64,000 nt of DNA, from contig NZ_LN831197.1 of the NCBI RefSeq assembly GCF_001375535.1, positions 376,093-440,092 of the forward strand, read 5' to 3'. The notes below the pieces were generated by a model that made no database searches, was not told the DNA's origin, and was given only the letters and a program-made list of their open reading frames with translations. Made by a program: the position numbers and the translations under genes. Below, piece by piece: positions 37,149-44,408 of this stretch (the first letter of the stretch is position 1; the number at the start of each line of letters is the position of its first letter). The DNA is from Bacillus niameyensis (lineage in GTDB: Bacteria; Bacillota; Bacilli; Bacillales; Bacillaceae_C).

Positions 37149-37673
37149 GTGTTGTTGGATAAGTTTTTACCTAGCGAATATGTTAAAAGCATATACGATA
37201 TTAACCCTGAAGAATTGAAAAAAAGAGGAATTAGAGGAATTATTACAGATCTTGACAATACTTTAGTTGAATGGGATCGACCCCATGCGACAGAAAAATT
37301 AATCGCATGGTTTGCAGAGATGAAACGTGCAAACATGAAAATCATGATTGTGTCAAACAATAACGAAGAAAGAGTAAGAATTTTTTCCGAGCCATTAAAC
37401 ATTCCTTTTATTCATAAGGCACGAAAGCCAATTGGCTCAGCTTTTCGTAAAGCGATGAAAATTATGGGTCTTACGAAAGAAGAGACGGTTATGATTGGTG
37501 ATCAATTATTAACTGATATATTTGGTGGGAATCGCGCGGGGATATATACGATACTTGTTGTTCCTGTTGCTAAATCAGATGGATTTTTCACTAAATTTAA
37601 TCGTAAAGTGGAAAGGGGAATAATGGCTAATTTTAAACGAAGAGGTTTGATTAATTGGGAGGAATCAAATTGA
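37149..37673 (+). CDS. yqeG: HAD-superfamily phosphatase YqeG
   Basis: About 174 residues. HAD motif I is GIITDLDNTLVEWDR (the DxDxT variant of the family), motif II is in MIVSNN, and the lysine and DD region sit in KARKPIGSAFRKA and IGDQLLTDIFGGNRAG. It resembles mitochondrial phosphatidylglycerolphosphatase-type HADs, but the substrate in Bacillus is not established. Start: a GTG at 37149 (or TTG at 37152) placed 5-8 bp after GAGGTG fits family N-termini better than the ATG at 37137, which overlaps that ribosome site. First gene of an eight-gene operon. Confidence 0.88.
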   Translation: MLLDKFLPSEYVKSIYDINPEELKKRGIRGIITDLDNTLVEWDRPHATEKLIAWFAEMKRANMKIMIVSNNNEERVRIFSEPLNIPFIHKARKPIGSAFRKAMKIMGLTKEETVMIGDQLLTDIFGGNRAGIYTILVVPVAKSDGFFTKFNRKVERGIMANFKRRGLINWEESN

Positions 37674-38776
37674 AAACAGATGAAAATACTTGTTATGGAT
37701 GTGGAATTATCATCCAGACAGAAGATCCGGAAAAAATTGGGTACGCCCCCACCTCCTCCCTCAATAAGGAAGAGGTTATTTGTCAGCGCTGTTTTCGCCT
37801 AAGACATTACAATGAAGTTCAAGATGTATCATTGACAGATCAGGATTTCCTAAATATTTTAAATCAATTAGGAAAAACGGACAGCCTTATAGTTAAAATA
37901 ATTGATATATTTGATTTTAACGGGAGTTGGCTTCCAGGATTACATCGCTTCGTAGGGAATAACCCTATACTATTAATTGGAAATAAAGCAGATATTCTGC
38001 CGAAGTCGGTTAAAAAAAATAAATTAATACATTGGATGAAAAATGAAGCAAATGAGCTCGGTCTAAGACCAGTTGATGTCTTATTAACAAGTGCAAAAAA
38101 AGGATTTCATATAAAAGAAGTTCTAGAAAAAATAGATCTATACAGACAAGGAAAAGACGTCTACGTAGTGGGATGTACGAATGTTGGGAAATCAACCTTA
38201 ATTAACCGCATTATAAAAGAAGCATCTGGTAGTAGTGATGTTATTACAACTTCACATTTTCCTGGAACTACTTTAGATCGGATTGAAATTCCTTTAGAAG
38301 ATGGGAAAGCACTAATCGACACGCCTGGAATTATTAATCATCATCAAATGGCCCATTTTGTTGGGAAAAAGGATTTTAAGGTTATTATGCCTAATAAGGA
38401 AATAAAACCGAGAGTTTTCCAGTTAAATGAACAACAAACACTCTTTTTTGGTGGATTGGCAAGGCTAGATTATGAACGAGGTGGCCGTCGTTCACTCGTA
38501 TGTCATATGGCTAATGATCTGTCTATACACAGAACCAAATTGGAAAATGCTGATGAATTGTACAGAAACCATGTGGGGGAAATGTTACACCCACCACGAA
38601 AAAATGAACTTGATCAATTCCCTGAGTTAATTCGTCAAGAATTTACGATTAAAGAAGGAAAAACAGATATTGTATTTTCTGGCTTAGGATGGGTGACGGT
38701 GAATGAACCAGGTGCGAAAGTATCAGCGTACGTTCCGAAGGGTGTTAGTGTGATGTTAAGACGTTCGCTAATATAG
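37670..38776 (+). CDS. yqeH: Circularly permuted GTPase YqeH
   Basis: 30S-subunit assembly GTPase. 368 residues. N-terminal zinc finger C8-x2-C11 and C38-x2-C41 (CYGCG, CQRCF), then GTPase motifs in permuted order: G4 GNKADIL, G5 TSAKKG, G1 GCTNVGKST, G2 FPGTT, G3 DTPG. A C-terminal domain for RNA or protein contact follows. TTG start in TTGA overlap with the yqeG stop, behind GGGAGGA, so translation is coupled. Confidence 0.95.
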   Translation: MKTDENTCYGCGIIIQTEDPEKIGYAPTSSLNKEEVICQRCFRLRHYNEVQDVSLTDQDFLNILNQLGKTDSLIVKIIDIFDFNGSWLPGLHRFVGNNPILLIGNKADILPKSVKKNKLIHWMKNEANELGLRPVDVLLTSAKKGFHIKEVLEKIDLYRQGKDVYVVGCTNVGKSTLINRIIKEASGSSDVITTSHFPGTTLDRIEIPLEDGKALIDTPGIINHHQMAHFVGKKDFKVIMPNKEIKPRVFQLNEQQTLFFGGLARLDYERGGRRSLVCHMANDLSIHRTKLENADELYRNHVGEMLHPPRKNELDQFPELIRQEFTIKEGKTDIVFSGLGWVTVNEPGAKVSAYVPKGVSVMLRRSLI

Positions 38777-38808
38777 AAATAGGGAGTTGTGAGGGGGAGG
38801 ATTGATTG

Positions 38809-39648
38809 ATGAAATTGTATGGTGTTATTGGCGATCCTATTGCACAATCTATGTCACCAGTCATGCAAGGACAAGAATTTCAGCAGCTAGGTATTCACGC
38901 ACACTATCAGCCATTTCATATAAAACCGAAAGATCTAGAGGATGCGGTGAAAGGGATGAAAGCTATTGGGGTGGAAGGGTTTAATATAACGAGTCCACAT
39001 AAGACAGCTATCATACCATTGATTGATAAAATAGATCCACTAGCAGAAGCGATTGGAGCCGTTAATACAGTCGTTAGAGAAGATGATCAATTTATTGGCT
39101 ATAATACGGACGGAGAAGGTTTTATTAAAGCATTGCAGGCAGATTGGAAAGAACACTTTGATAATGAGAGAGTTTTAATTATCGGTGCAGGAGGGGCAGC
39201 AAAAGCGATATTTTATACCCTTCTGTCAAAAGGCATCGTCAATATTGATATTTGCAATCGCTCGGTAGAACGGGCTGAGAAATTAATTTTAGACTGTCCA
39301 TATCAGGGGAACTCGACCTCATTGTCACTTTCTTCAGCAGAAGCAGAATTAGGAAATTATGATTTGATTATTCAAACAACTTCTATTGGAATGTATCCTG
39401 ATCTTTCAAGCAGCCCTATTTCATTGGATGCATTAAGGAGTGATACATTTGTTTCGGATATTATTTATAATCCATTCGAAACGGCTATATTGACTGGGGC
39501 CAAGCAAAAAGGAGCACAGATACAAAATGGGTTGGGTATGTTTGTCTATCAGGGAGCTTTAGCTTTTGAAAGATGGACAGGGATCATGCCAGATGTAGAA
39601 AGAATGGCAAATACTGTAAAGAAACAATTAGGAGGAAAAATATGCTAA
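38809..39648 (+). CDS. aroE: Shikimate dehydrogenase
   Basis: NADPH-dependent reduction of 3-dehydroshikimate, fourth step of chorismate synthesis. 279 residues. Substrate site in GVIGDPIAQSMSPVM and the catalytic lysine in ITSPHKTA (about 65); NADP-binding GAGGAAKA (about 128-135) and CNRSVERAEKL. C-terminal GLGMFVYQGALAFERWTG. ATG at 38809, 8 bp after GGGGGAGG. A core metabolic gene inside a ribosome-assembly operon, as in other Bacilli. Confidence 0.97.
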   Translation: MKLYGVIGDPIAQSMSPVMQGQEFQQLGIHAHYQPFHIKPKDLEDAVKGMKAIGVEGFNITSPHKTAIIPLIDKIDPLAEAIGAVNTVVREDDQFIGYNTDGEGFIKALQADWKEHFDNERVLIIGAGGAAKAIFYTLLSKGIVNIDICNRSVERAEKLILDCPYQGNSTSLSLSSAEAELGNYDLIIQTTSIGMYPDLSSSPISLDALRSDTFVSDIIYNPFETAILTGAKQKGAQIQNGLGMFVYQGALAFERWTGIMPDVERMANTVKKQLGGKIC

Positions 39649-39932
39649 CAGGAAAGCAAAAGCGTTATTTAAGATCAAAAGCACATCATCTTTCACCTAT
39701 TTTCCAAGTGGGAAAAGGCGGCGTGAATGACAATATGATAAAGCAAGTTAATGAGGCCTTGGAAGCAAGGGAATTAATGAAAGTAAGTATTCTTCAAAAT
39801 TGTGATGAAGATCGAGAAAGTGTTGCTGATAGTCTTGTGAAGGGAACAAAAGCTGAGCTTGTTCAAATCATTGGAAATATTATTATCATTTATAAAGAAT
39901 CTCGAGAAAATAAACAAATTGTCTTACCATAA
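39642..39932 (+). CDS. yhbY: RNA-binding protein YhbY/YqeI (CRM domain)
   Basis: 96-residue single CRM domain, associated with pre-50S ribosomal particles in bacteria. Contains MLTGKQKRYLRSKAHHLSP and the conserved QVGKGGVNDNM loop (GxxG-type). Overlaps the end of aroE by 7 bp with AGGAGGAAAAAT just before the ATG. A longer open frame reaches back into aroE but has no ribosome site. Followed 14 bp later by nadD. Confidence 0.93.
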   Translation: MLTGKQKRYLRSKAHHLSPIFQVGKGGVNDNMIKQVNEALEARELMKVSILQNCDEDRESVADSLVKGTKAELVQIIGNIIIIYKESRENKQIVLP

Positions 39933-39946
39933 GGAGATTGGATGAA

Positions 39947-40519
39947 TTGAAAAAAAGAGTAGGTATATTGGGGGGGACTTTTGATCCGCCGCATATTGGC
40001 CATTTGATTATTGCCAATGAAGTTCTCCACCGTCTTAATCTACATCAAGTGGAATTCATGCCTAATCAGGAACCCCCACACAAAAACAGAACAAGTGGAA
40101 CCACTCTAAACAATCGTTTGGAAATGCTTGAACTGGCGATTGAGGGGCAACCTGCTTTTTCCATCGAAAAAATCGAGCTTGAGAGACAAGGAAGATCTTT
40201 CACAATCGATACGATAAATATCTTGCAGCAACTATATCCAGAGAAGGAATATTATTTTATCATTGGAGCAGATATGGTGGAGTATTTACCAAAATGGCAT
40301 AAGATTGAGGAACTTGTAAAGAAACTTCACTTTATCGGCGTCAACAGACCTAATTATCAACTGATAAGTCCATACCCTGTTACCTCTGTTGAGGTTCCCC
40401 AAATTGATATTTCGTCTAGTTTGATTAGAGATAGGCGAAAGATGGGTGAATCAATTAAATACTTATTGCCTGACAAAGTAATCAGTTATATAGAGGAGAA
40501 TTACTTATATGAATCGTGA
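39947..40519 (+). CDS. nadD: Nicotinate-mononucleotide adenylyltransferase
   Basis: Forms nicotinate adenine dinucleotide in NAD synthesis. 190 residues. The nucleotidyltransferase signature GILGGTFDPPHIGHL (about 6-20) includes the HxGH motif, and the C-terminal ISSSLIRDR is the family's SSTxIR. FIIGADMVEYLPKWHK is the substrate loop. TTG at 39947 gives the family N-terminus (MKKRVGILGG) and lies 10 bp after AAGGAG. Overlaps yqeK by 11 bp. Confidence 0.95.
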   Translation: MKKRVGILGGTFDPPHIGHLIIANEVLHRLNLHQVEFMPNQEPPHKNRTSGTTLNNRLEMLELAIEGQPAFSIEKIELERQGRSFTIDTINILQQLYPEKEYYFIIGADMVEYLPKWHKIEELVKKLHFIGVNRPNYQLISPYPVTSVEVPQIDISSSLIRDRRKMGESIKYLLPDKVISYIEENYLYES

Positions 40520-41084
40520 TCAAGCATTAACTATTGTCAAGAAACAACTTGGTGAGGGGCCAAGATATCAGCATACTTTAAGGGTAACAGAATGTGCGAT
40601 AAAACTTGCAGAAAAGTATGGGGCTGATATAGAGCAGACGGAATTAGCTGCCATATTTCATGACTATGCAAAACTGATGCCGATTGACGAATTAAAGAGA
40701 AGGATCGAATTAACAAATGAAGATTCGCGTCTTTTAGTATACCCTCCCGAACTTTGGCATGGACCAGTAGCAGCGAGAATAATCTGTGAGCAATTTGGAA
40801 TAGCTAATCCTGATGTAATAGCTGCTATTCGTTATCATACAACAGGACGTGCAGGAATGTCCCTGCTGGAAAAAGTGATTTACTTAGCAGATTATATAGA
40901 ACCTGGTAGAAGTTTTCCGGGAATAGAAGAGACAAGGGAACTAGCAGAAATCAGCCTTGATCAAGCCGTATTAAAGGCATTAAGTAATACTATTTTGTTT
41001 TTACTTAAAAAAAATGCCTCTATTTTTCCGGATACCTTTGAGGCATATAATAGTTTAATCATAAAGGGAGGAAAACGCTTTTGA
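40509..41084 (+). CDS. yqeK: Diadenosine tetraphosphatase YqeK (HD family)
   Basis: 191 residues. HD-domain hydrolase; the family cleaves Ap4A symmetrically to two ADP using a metal cluster. Ligands visible: His in RYQHTLRV (about 21), HD in AIFHDYAKL (about 50-51), His in LWHGPVAA, His in IRYHTTGR and Asp in YLADYIEPGR. It starts inside the nadD 3' end and overlaps rsfS by 4 bp. Neighbourhood with nadD is nearly universal in Firmicutes. Confidence 0.94.
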   Translation: MNRDQALTIVKKQLGEGPRYQHTLRVTECAIKLAEKYGADIEQTELAAIFHDYAKLMPIDELKRRIELTNEDSRLLVYPPELWHGPVAARIICEQFGIANPDVIAAIRYHTTGRAGMSLLEKVIYLADYIEPGRSFPGIEETRELAEISLDQAVLKALSNTILFLLKKNASIFPDTFEAYNSLIIKGGKRF

Positions 41085-41434
41085 ACACAAGTGAACTTTT
41101 AAAATCAATTGTTAAAGCAGCAGATGATAAAAGGGCTGAAGATATTGTAGCTCTTAATATGCAAGGTGTATCATTAATAGCAGATTATTTTATCATTTGC
41201 CATGGGAATTCTGATAAACAGGTGCAAGCCATAGCTAAGGAAATGAGAGATGTAGTCGAAGAAACTGGAACCTTCGTAAAGAAAATGGAAGGCTTTGACG
41301 AAGCGAAATGGATTCTTCTTGATTTTGGTGACGTTGTTGCCCATGTATTCCATCGAGATGAACGAAGTTACTATAATTTGGAAAAACTATGGGGAGATGC
41401 ACCGATTGAAAATATAGGAGAACTGCAACAGTGA
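41081..41434 (+). CDS. rsfS: Ribosomal silencing factor RsfS
   Basis: 117 residues. Binds L14 on the 50S subunit and prevents joining with 30S during starvation. Typical segments: AADDKRAEDIVALNMQGVS, ADYFIICHGNSDKQVQAIA and WILLDFGDVVAHVFHRDERSYYNLEKLW. TTG start overlapping the yqeK stop (TTGA), behind GGAGGAAAA, and a GTGA overlap with yqeM, so both junctions are translationally coupled. Confidence 0.95.
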   Translation: MNTSELLKSIVKAADDKRAEDIVALNMQGVSLIADYFIICHGNSDKQVQAIAKEMRDVVEETGTFVKKMEGFDEAKWILLDFGDVVAHVFHRDERSYYNLEKLWGDAPIENIGELQQ

Positions 41435-42177
41435 CCTATGAAAGATTTGCTTCGGTCTATGATGTATTAATGAAGGATGTCCCATATCCCGAATGGGTGC
41501 AATTTCTTGAGCGAAAACTAACTAGTGCAGCAATAGAAGGGAAACGGGTTTTAGATTTGGGTTGCGGAACAGGAGAGTTATCTGTTATGCTCGCAAAAAC
41601 TGGTTATGATGTTACGGGCGTAGATTTATCTTCAGATATGTTAATGATTGCACAACAGAAAGCCGAAATAGCGAATGTTGAGATCTCTTTGTTTGAACAA
41701 GATATGTCGAAGTTAGAGGATTTAGGTGTTTTTGATATTGTAACGATTTTTTGTGATTCTTTAAATTATTTATCAACGCCAGAACAGGTTAGAGATACGT
41801 TTAAGGGTGTAAATCAACATTTAAAGCGGGATGGATTATTTTTATTTGATGTCCATTCACTATATAAAATTGAACAAATTTTTATGAATGCTACTTTCGC
41901 TCTTGCTGAAGAAGAAATAGCTTATATATGGGATTGTTTTCCTGGTGAACACGAATATTCTGTTGAACATGAGCTTACCTTTTTTCTTCAAAAAAATAGT
42001 TCGGAAATGTACGAACGATTTGAAGAATTACATAAACAGCGAACTTTCCCTGTACAAGTTTACACAAAATGGCTTTTAGAAGCTGGTTTTTCAGTTTTAT
42101 CTATAACGGCGGACTTTTCAGGGAATTCTCCTGCCGAAAAATCAGAGCGGATTTTCTTTGCTTGCCAAAAAAAATAA
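41431..42177 (+). CDS. yqeM: SAM-dependent methyltransferase YqeM
   Basis: 248 residues, class I methyltransferase. SAM site VLDLGCGTGELSVMLA (about 40-55), acidic ribose-binding VDLSSDML, and EQDMSKLEDLGVFDIVT. It begins YERFASVYDVLMKD, the motif of this Bacillus family. The substrate is unknown; operon context suggests ribosome or tRNA work. GTG start overlapping the rsfS stop. Last gene of the yqeG operon, with a complex terminator downstream. Confidence 0.88.
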   Translation: MTYERFASVYDVLMKDVPYPEWVQFLERKLTSAAIEGKRVLDLGCGTGELSVMLAKTGYDVTGVDLSSDMLMIAQQKAEIANVEISLFEQDMSKLEDLGVFDIVTIFCDSLNYLSTPEQVRDTFKGVNQHLKRDGLFLFDVHSLYKIEQIFMNATFALAEEEIAYIWDCFPGEHEYSVEHELTFFLQKNSSEMYERFEELHKQRTFPVQVYTKWLLEAGFSVLSITADFSGNSPAEKSERIFFACQKK

Positions 42178-42181
42178 ACAA

Positions 42182-42252
42182 AAGCTGTCCTTTTCCGCGG
42201 AGTAATTTCGAACGTCGGAATGCTCCGCTATTTAGGTCAGCTTATTTTCTTG
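42182..42252. terminator. Terminator between yqeM and comER
   Basis: Two nested stems, AAGCTGTCC with GGTCAGCTT (one mismatch) and GCGGAG with CTCCGC (42197-42202 with 42223-42228), then TTATTTTCTT. Convergent genes on both sides. Confidence 0.7.
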
Positions 42253-42284
42253 CAGAATATTAATATTTAAGCTAATATATTGTA

Positions 42285-43106
42285 TTAAGTATGGAAATCA
42301 TTTTCTATTTCAACCATTTCAGTAAAATATTTTTGATGGGTTGCATAGAACACTTTTTCAAAAACACCTTCTAGATTTTTCTCCAAAACTGAGATACCCT
42401 CACCAGTAATTCCGCCTTTGACTGTCACTTTTTCTTCCAATTCAGGTAATGAATAATATCCCTTTTTCAGTATATCTCCAAGTCCGATTAACATTTGTTC
42501 AAATAATTTCACAGCAGTTTTTTCGTCGATGGCAGTTTCAGTTACGGCTGCTTCGATAAATTTCCTTGTAATATAACTATAAAAAGCGGGTCCGCAGCTG
42601 ACGATATCTGAAGAGACACGTGTAATCTCATCATCTATTATAACTGGTTCTGAGACATTGGATAGCATTGTTATTAGTGTCTTTTTCCAATCATCCTTAC
42701 ATTGCTCTCCGAATGAGAAAAGCGTGGCTCCAGACAGTGCACGATTCGTGATACTTGGTATTATCCTTACACACGAACAAGGGACTATCTTTTCAAGCCA
42801 TTGCGGTTTAATTGGACTTGTTATCGATACAAGGCATTGATTATTCTTAAAATATTCTTTGTTTTCTTCAAGCAAGGAGTAAAAATCCTTTGGTTTTACA
42901 CATAAAAACATAAGATCTGTTCCAAGGATAACTTCTTTAATACTGCTAGCTACACTAATGTCATTATATTTATCTTTAAGCTTCATAGCTTTGGATATCG
43001 TTCGGTTGACGAGAATTAAGTCTGAAGGAGATATTGCACGACCAGTGATTAATGCTTCAGAAAGAATTGTACCCATATTCCCAGTTCCGATGATTCCGAC
43101 TTTCAT
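42285..43106 (-). CDS. comER: ComER, pyrroline-5-carboxylate reductase-like protein
   Basis: 273 residues. N-terminal Rossmann fold MKVGIIGTGNMGTILSEAL and the P5C-reductase-type C-terminal helix domain with VKGGITGEGISVLE. In B. subtilis comER is divergent from comEA, as here, and has been linked to biofilm and sporulation entry through Spo0A rather than to proline synthesis. ATG at 43106 behind GGAGGGAGAAG; the frame is open 22 codons further upstream with no ribosome site. Confidence 0.92.
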   Translation of the reverse strand: MKVGIIGTGNMGTILSEALITGRAISPSDLILVNRTISKAMKLKDKYNDISVASSIKEVILGTDLMFLCVKPKDFYSLLEENKEYFKNNQCLVSITSPIKPQWLEKIVPCSCVRIIPSITNRALSGATLFSFGEQCKDDWKKTLITMLSNVSEPVIIDDEITRVSSDIVSCGPAFYSYITRKFIEAAVTETAIDEKTAVKLFEQMLIGLGDILKKGYYSLPELEEKVTVKGGITGEGISVLEKNLEGVFEKVFYATHQKYFTEMVEIENDFHT

Positions 43107-43191
43107 TCTTCTCCCTCCTTCATCCATTACTCCTAACAAATGTATGCTAATGATAAAAGAATATTCATACAAAAGTGAGGTGTTTTAAAAA

Positions 43192-43794
43192 TTGTTAATT
43201 TGGCTTCAGAAGTACAAATCATTAGTTGTCGGAGGACTATGCTTTATTATTGTTGGTTTTCTTTTTCTTTACAAACAAAGTGGGGAAAAGGCAGAAATTG
43301 AGACTCATTCTCCAATATGGTTAGAAGAAGTCCAAGAAAACATTCCTGAAACTGAACCAATATTAGAGAAGTATTATGTTGATTTAAAAGGTGCTGTTAA
43401 ACAACCCGGACTATATGAAGTATCTGTGGAAGATCGAGTCTTTGATGTTATTGAGCGTTCAGGAGGATTATTAGAATCTGCAGATGAAAGTCAGGTTAAT
43501 TTTGCGTTGAAGGTTCATGACGAAATGGTAATCTATATACCAAAAATCGGTGAAGTCAATGAAGCGGCACTTTCTTCTGGAGAATCTACATCAAAAAACT
43601 CAAAGATCAATATTAATAAAGCGAGTTCTGCAGAATTAGAAACACTTCCTGGCATTGGGCCTGGAAAAGCAGCAGCGATAATTGAATATCGTGAGGAAAA
43701 TGGGAAGTTTCATGAAATTGAAGATATGATGAAAATATCTGGAATAGGAGAGAAGACATTTGAAAAACTAAAAGATTCCATTACTGTCAAATAA
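43192..43794 (+). CDS. comEA: Competence DNA receptor ComEA
   Basis: Membrane-anchored double-strand DNA receptor for transformation. 200 residues: membrane span (about 11-29), a linker, an SLBB-type beta-grasp domain (YYVDLKGAVKQPGLYEV, about 65-125), and a C-terminal helix-hairpin-helix pair (INKASSAELETLPGIGPGKA and GIGEKTFEKLKD). TTG start behind GAGGTG. Followed by comEB and comEC. Confidence 0.95.
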   Translation: MLIWLQKYKSLVVGGLCFIIVGFLFLYKQSGEKAEIETHSPIWLEEVQENIPETEPILEKYYVDLKGAVKQPGLYEVSVEDRVFDVIERSGGLLESADESQVNFALKVHDEMVIYIPKIGEVNEAALSSGESTSKNSKININKASSAELETLPGIGPGKAAAIIEYREENGKFHEIEDMMKISGIGEKTFEKLKDSITVK

Positions 43795-43882
43795 TATGAA
43801 AAAAGTATATGCATTTTAAAACTGGGGTTTTCCTAGTTAGAAAAATAATATAAACTAAAAGAAAAAGAAGAGGTAGAAGAAG

Positions 43883-44344
43883 ATGGATAGAATACCGTGG
43901 AATCAATATTTTATGGCACAAAGTCACCTATTATCATTCCGAAGTACGTGCACACGACTTGCTGTAGGAGCAACTATTGTCAGAGACAAACGAATGATAG
44001 CTGGTGGCTACAATGGATCGATTGCGGGAGGAGTTCACTGTATTGATGAAGGATGCTATGTTATTGATAATCATTGCGTCCGGACGATTCACGCTGAGAT
44101 GAACGCCATTCTGCAATGTGCTAAATTTGGTGTTGCAACAGAAGGTGCTGAAATTTATGTTACACATTTTCCATGTTTGCAATGCTCTAAAGCAATCATA
44201 CAAGCTGGGATTAAAGCTGTTTATTATGCAAAGGATTATAAAAATCATCCCTATGCGTTAGAAATATTTGAACAGGCTGGTGTTAAAATAGAAAAAGTTT
44301 CTTTAAATAAGGATATATTCTTGACTTTAGCTAATGACCTTTAA
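43883..44344 (+). CDS. comEB: ComEB, dCMP deaminase-like protein
   Basis: 153 residues. Zinc deaminase signature HAEMNAI (TIHAEMNAILQ) and PCLQC, with upstream cysteines in GVHCIDEGCYV of the dCMP-deaminase subgroup. In B. subtilis ComEB helps localise the uptake machinery to the pole; deamination makes dUMP. As I recall the B. subtilis protein is about 189 residues, so this one is shorter at the C-terminus. RBS AAGAGGTAGAAG. Confidence 0.9.
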   Translation: MDRIPWNQYFMAQSHLLSFRSTCTRLAVGATIVRDKRMIAGGYNGSIAGGVHCIDEGCYVIDNHCVRTIHAEMNAILQCAKFGVATEGAEIYVTHFPCLQCSKAIIQAGIKAVYYAKDYKNHPYALEIFEQAGVKIEKVSLNKDIFLTLANDL

Positions 44345-44408
44345 AATGATTAGAAGAGGCAACTAAAGAAATATTAGTGCCTCTCGACCAAATAATAGAG
44401 GGGATGTT

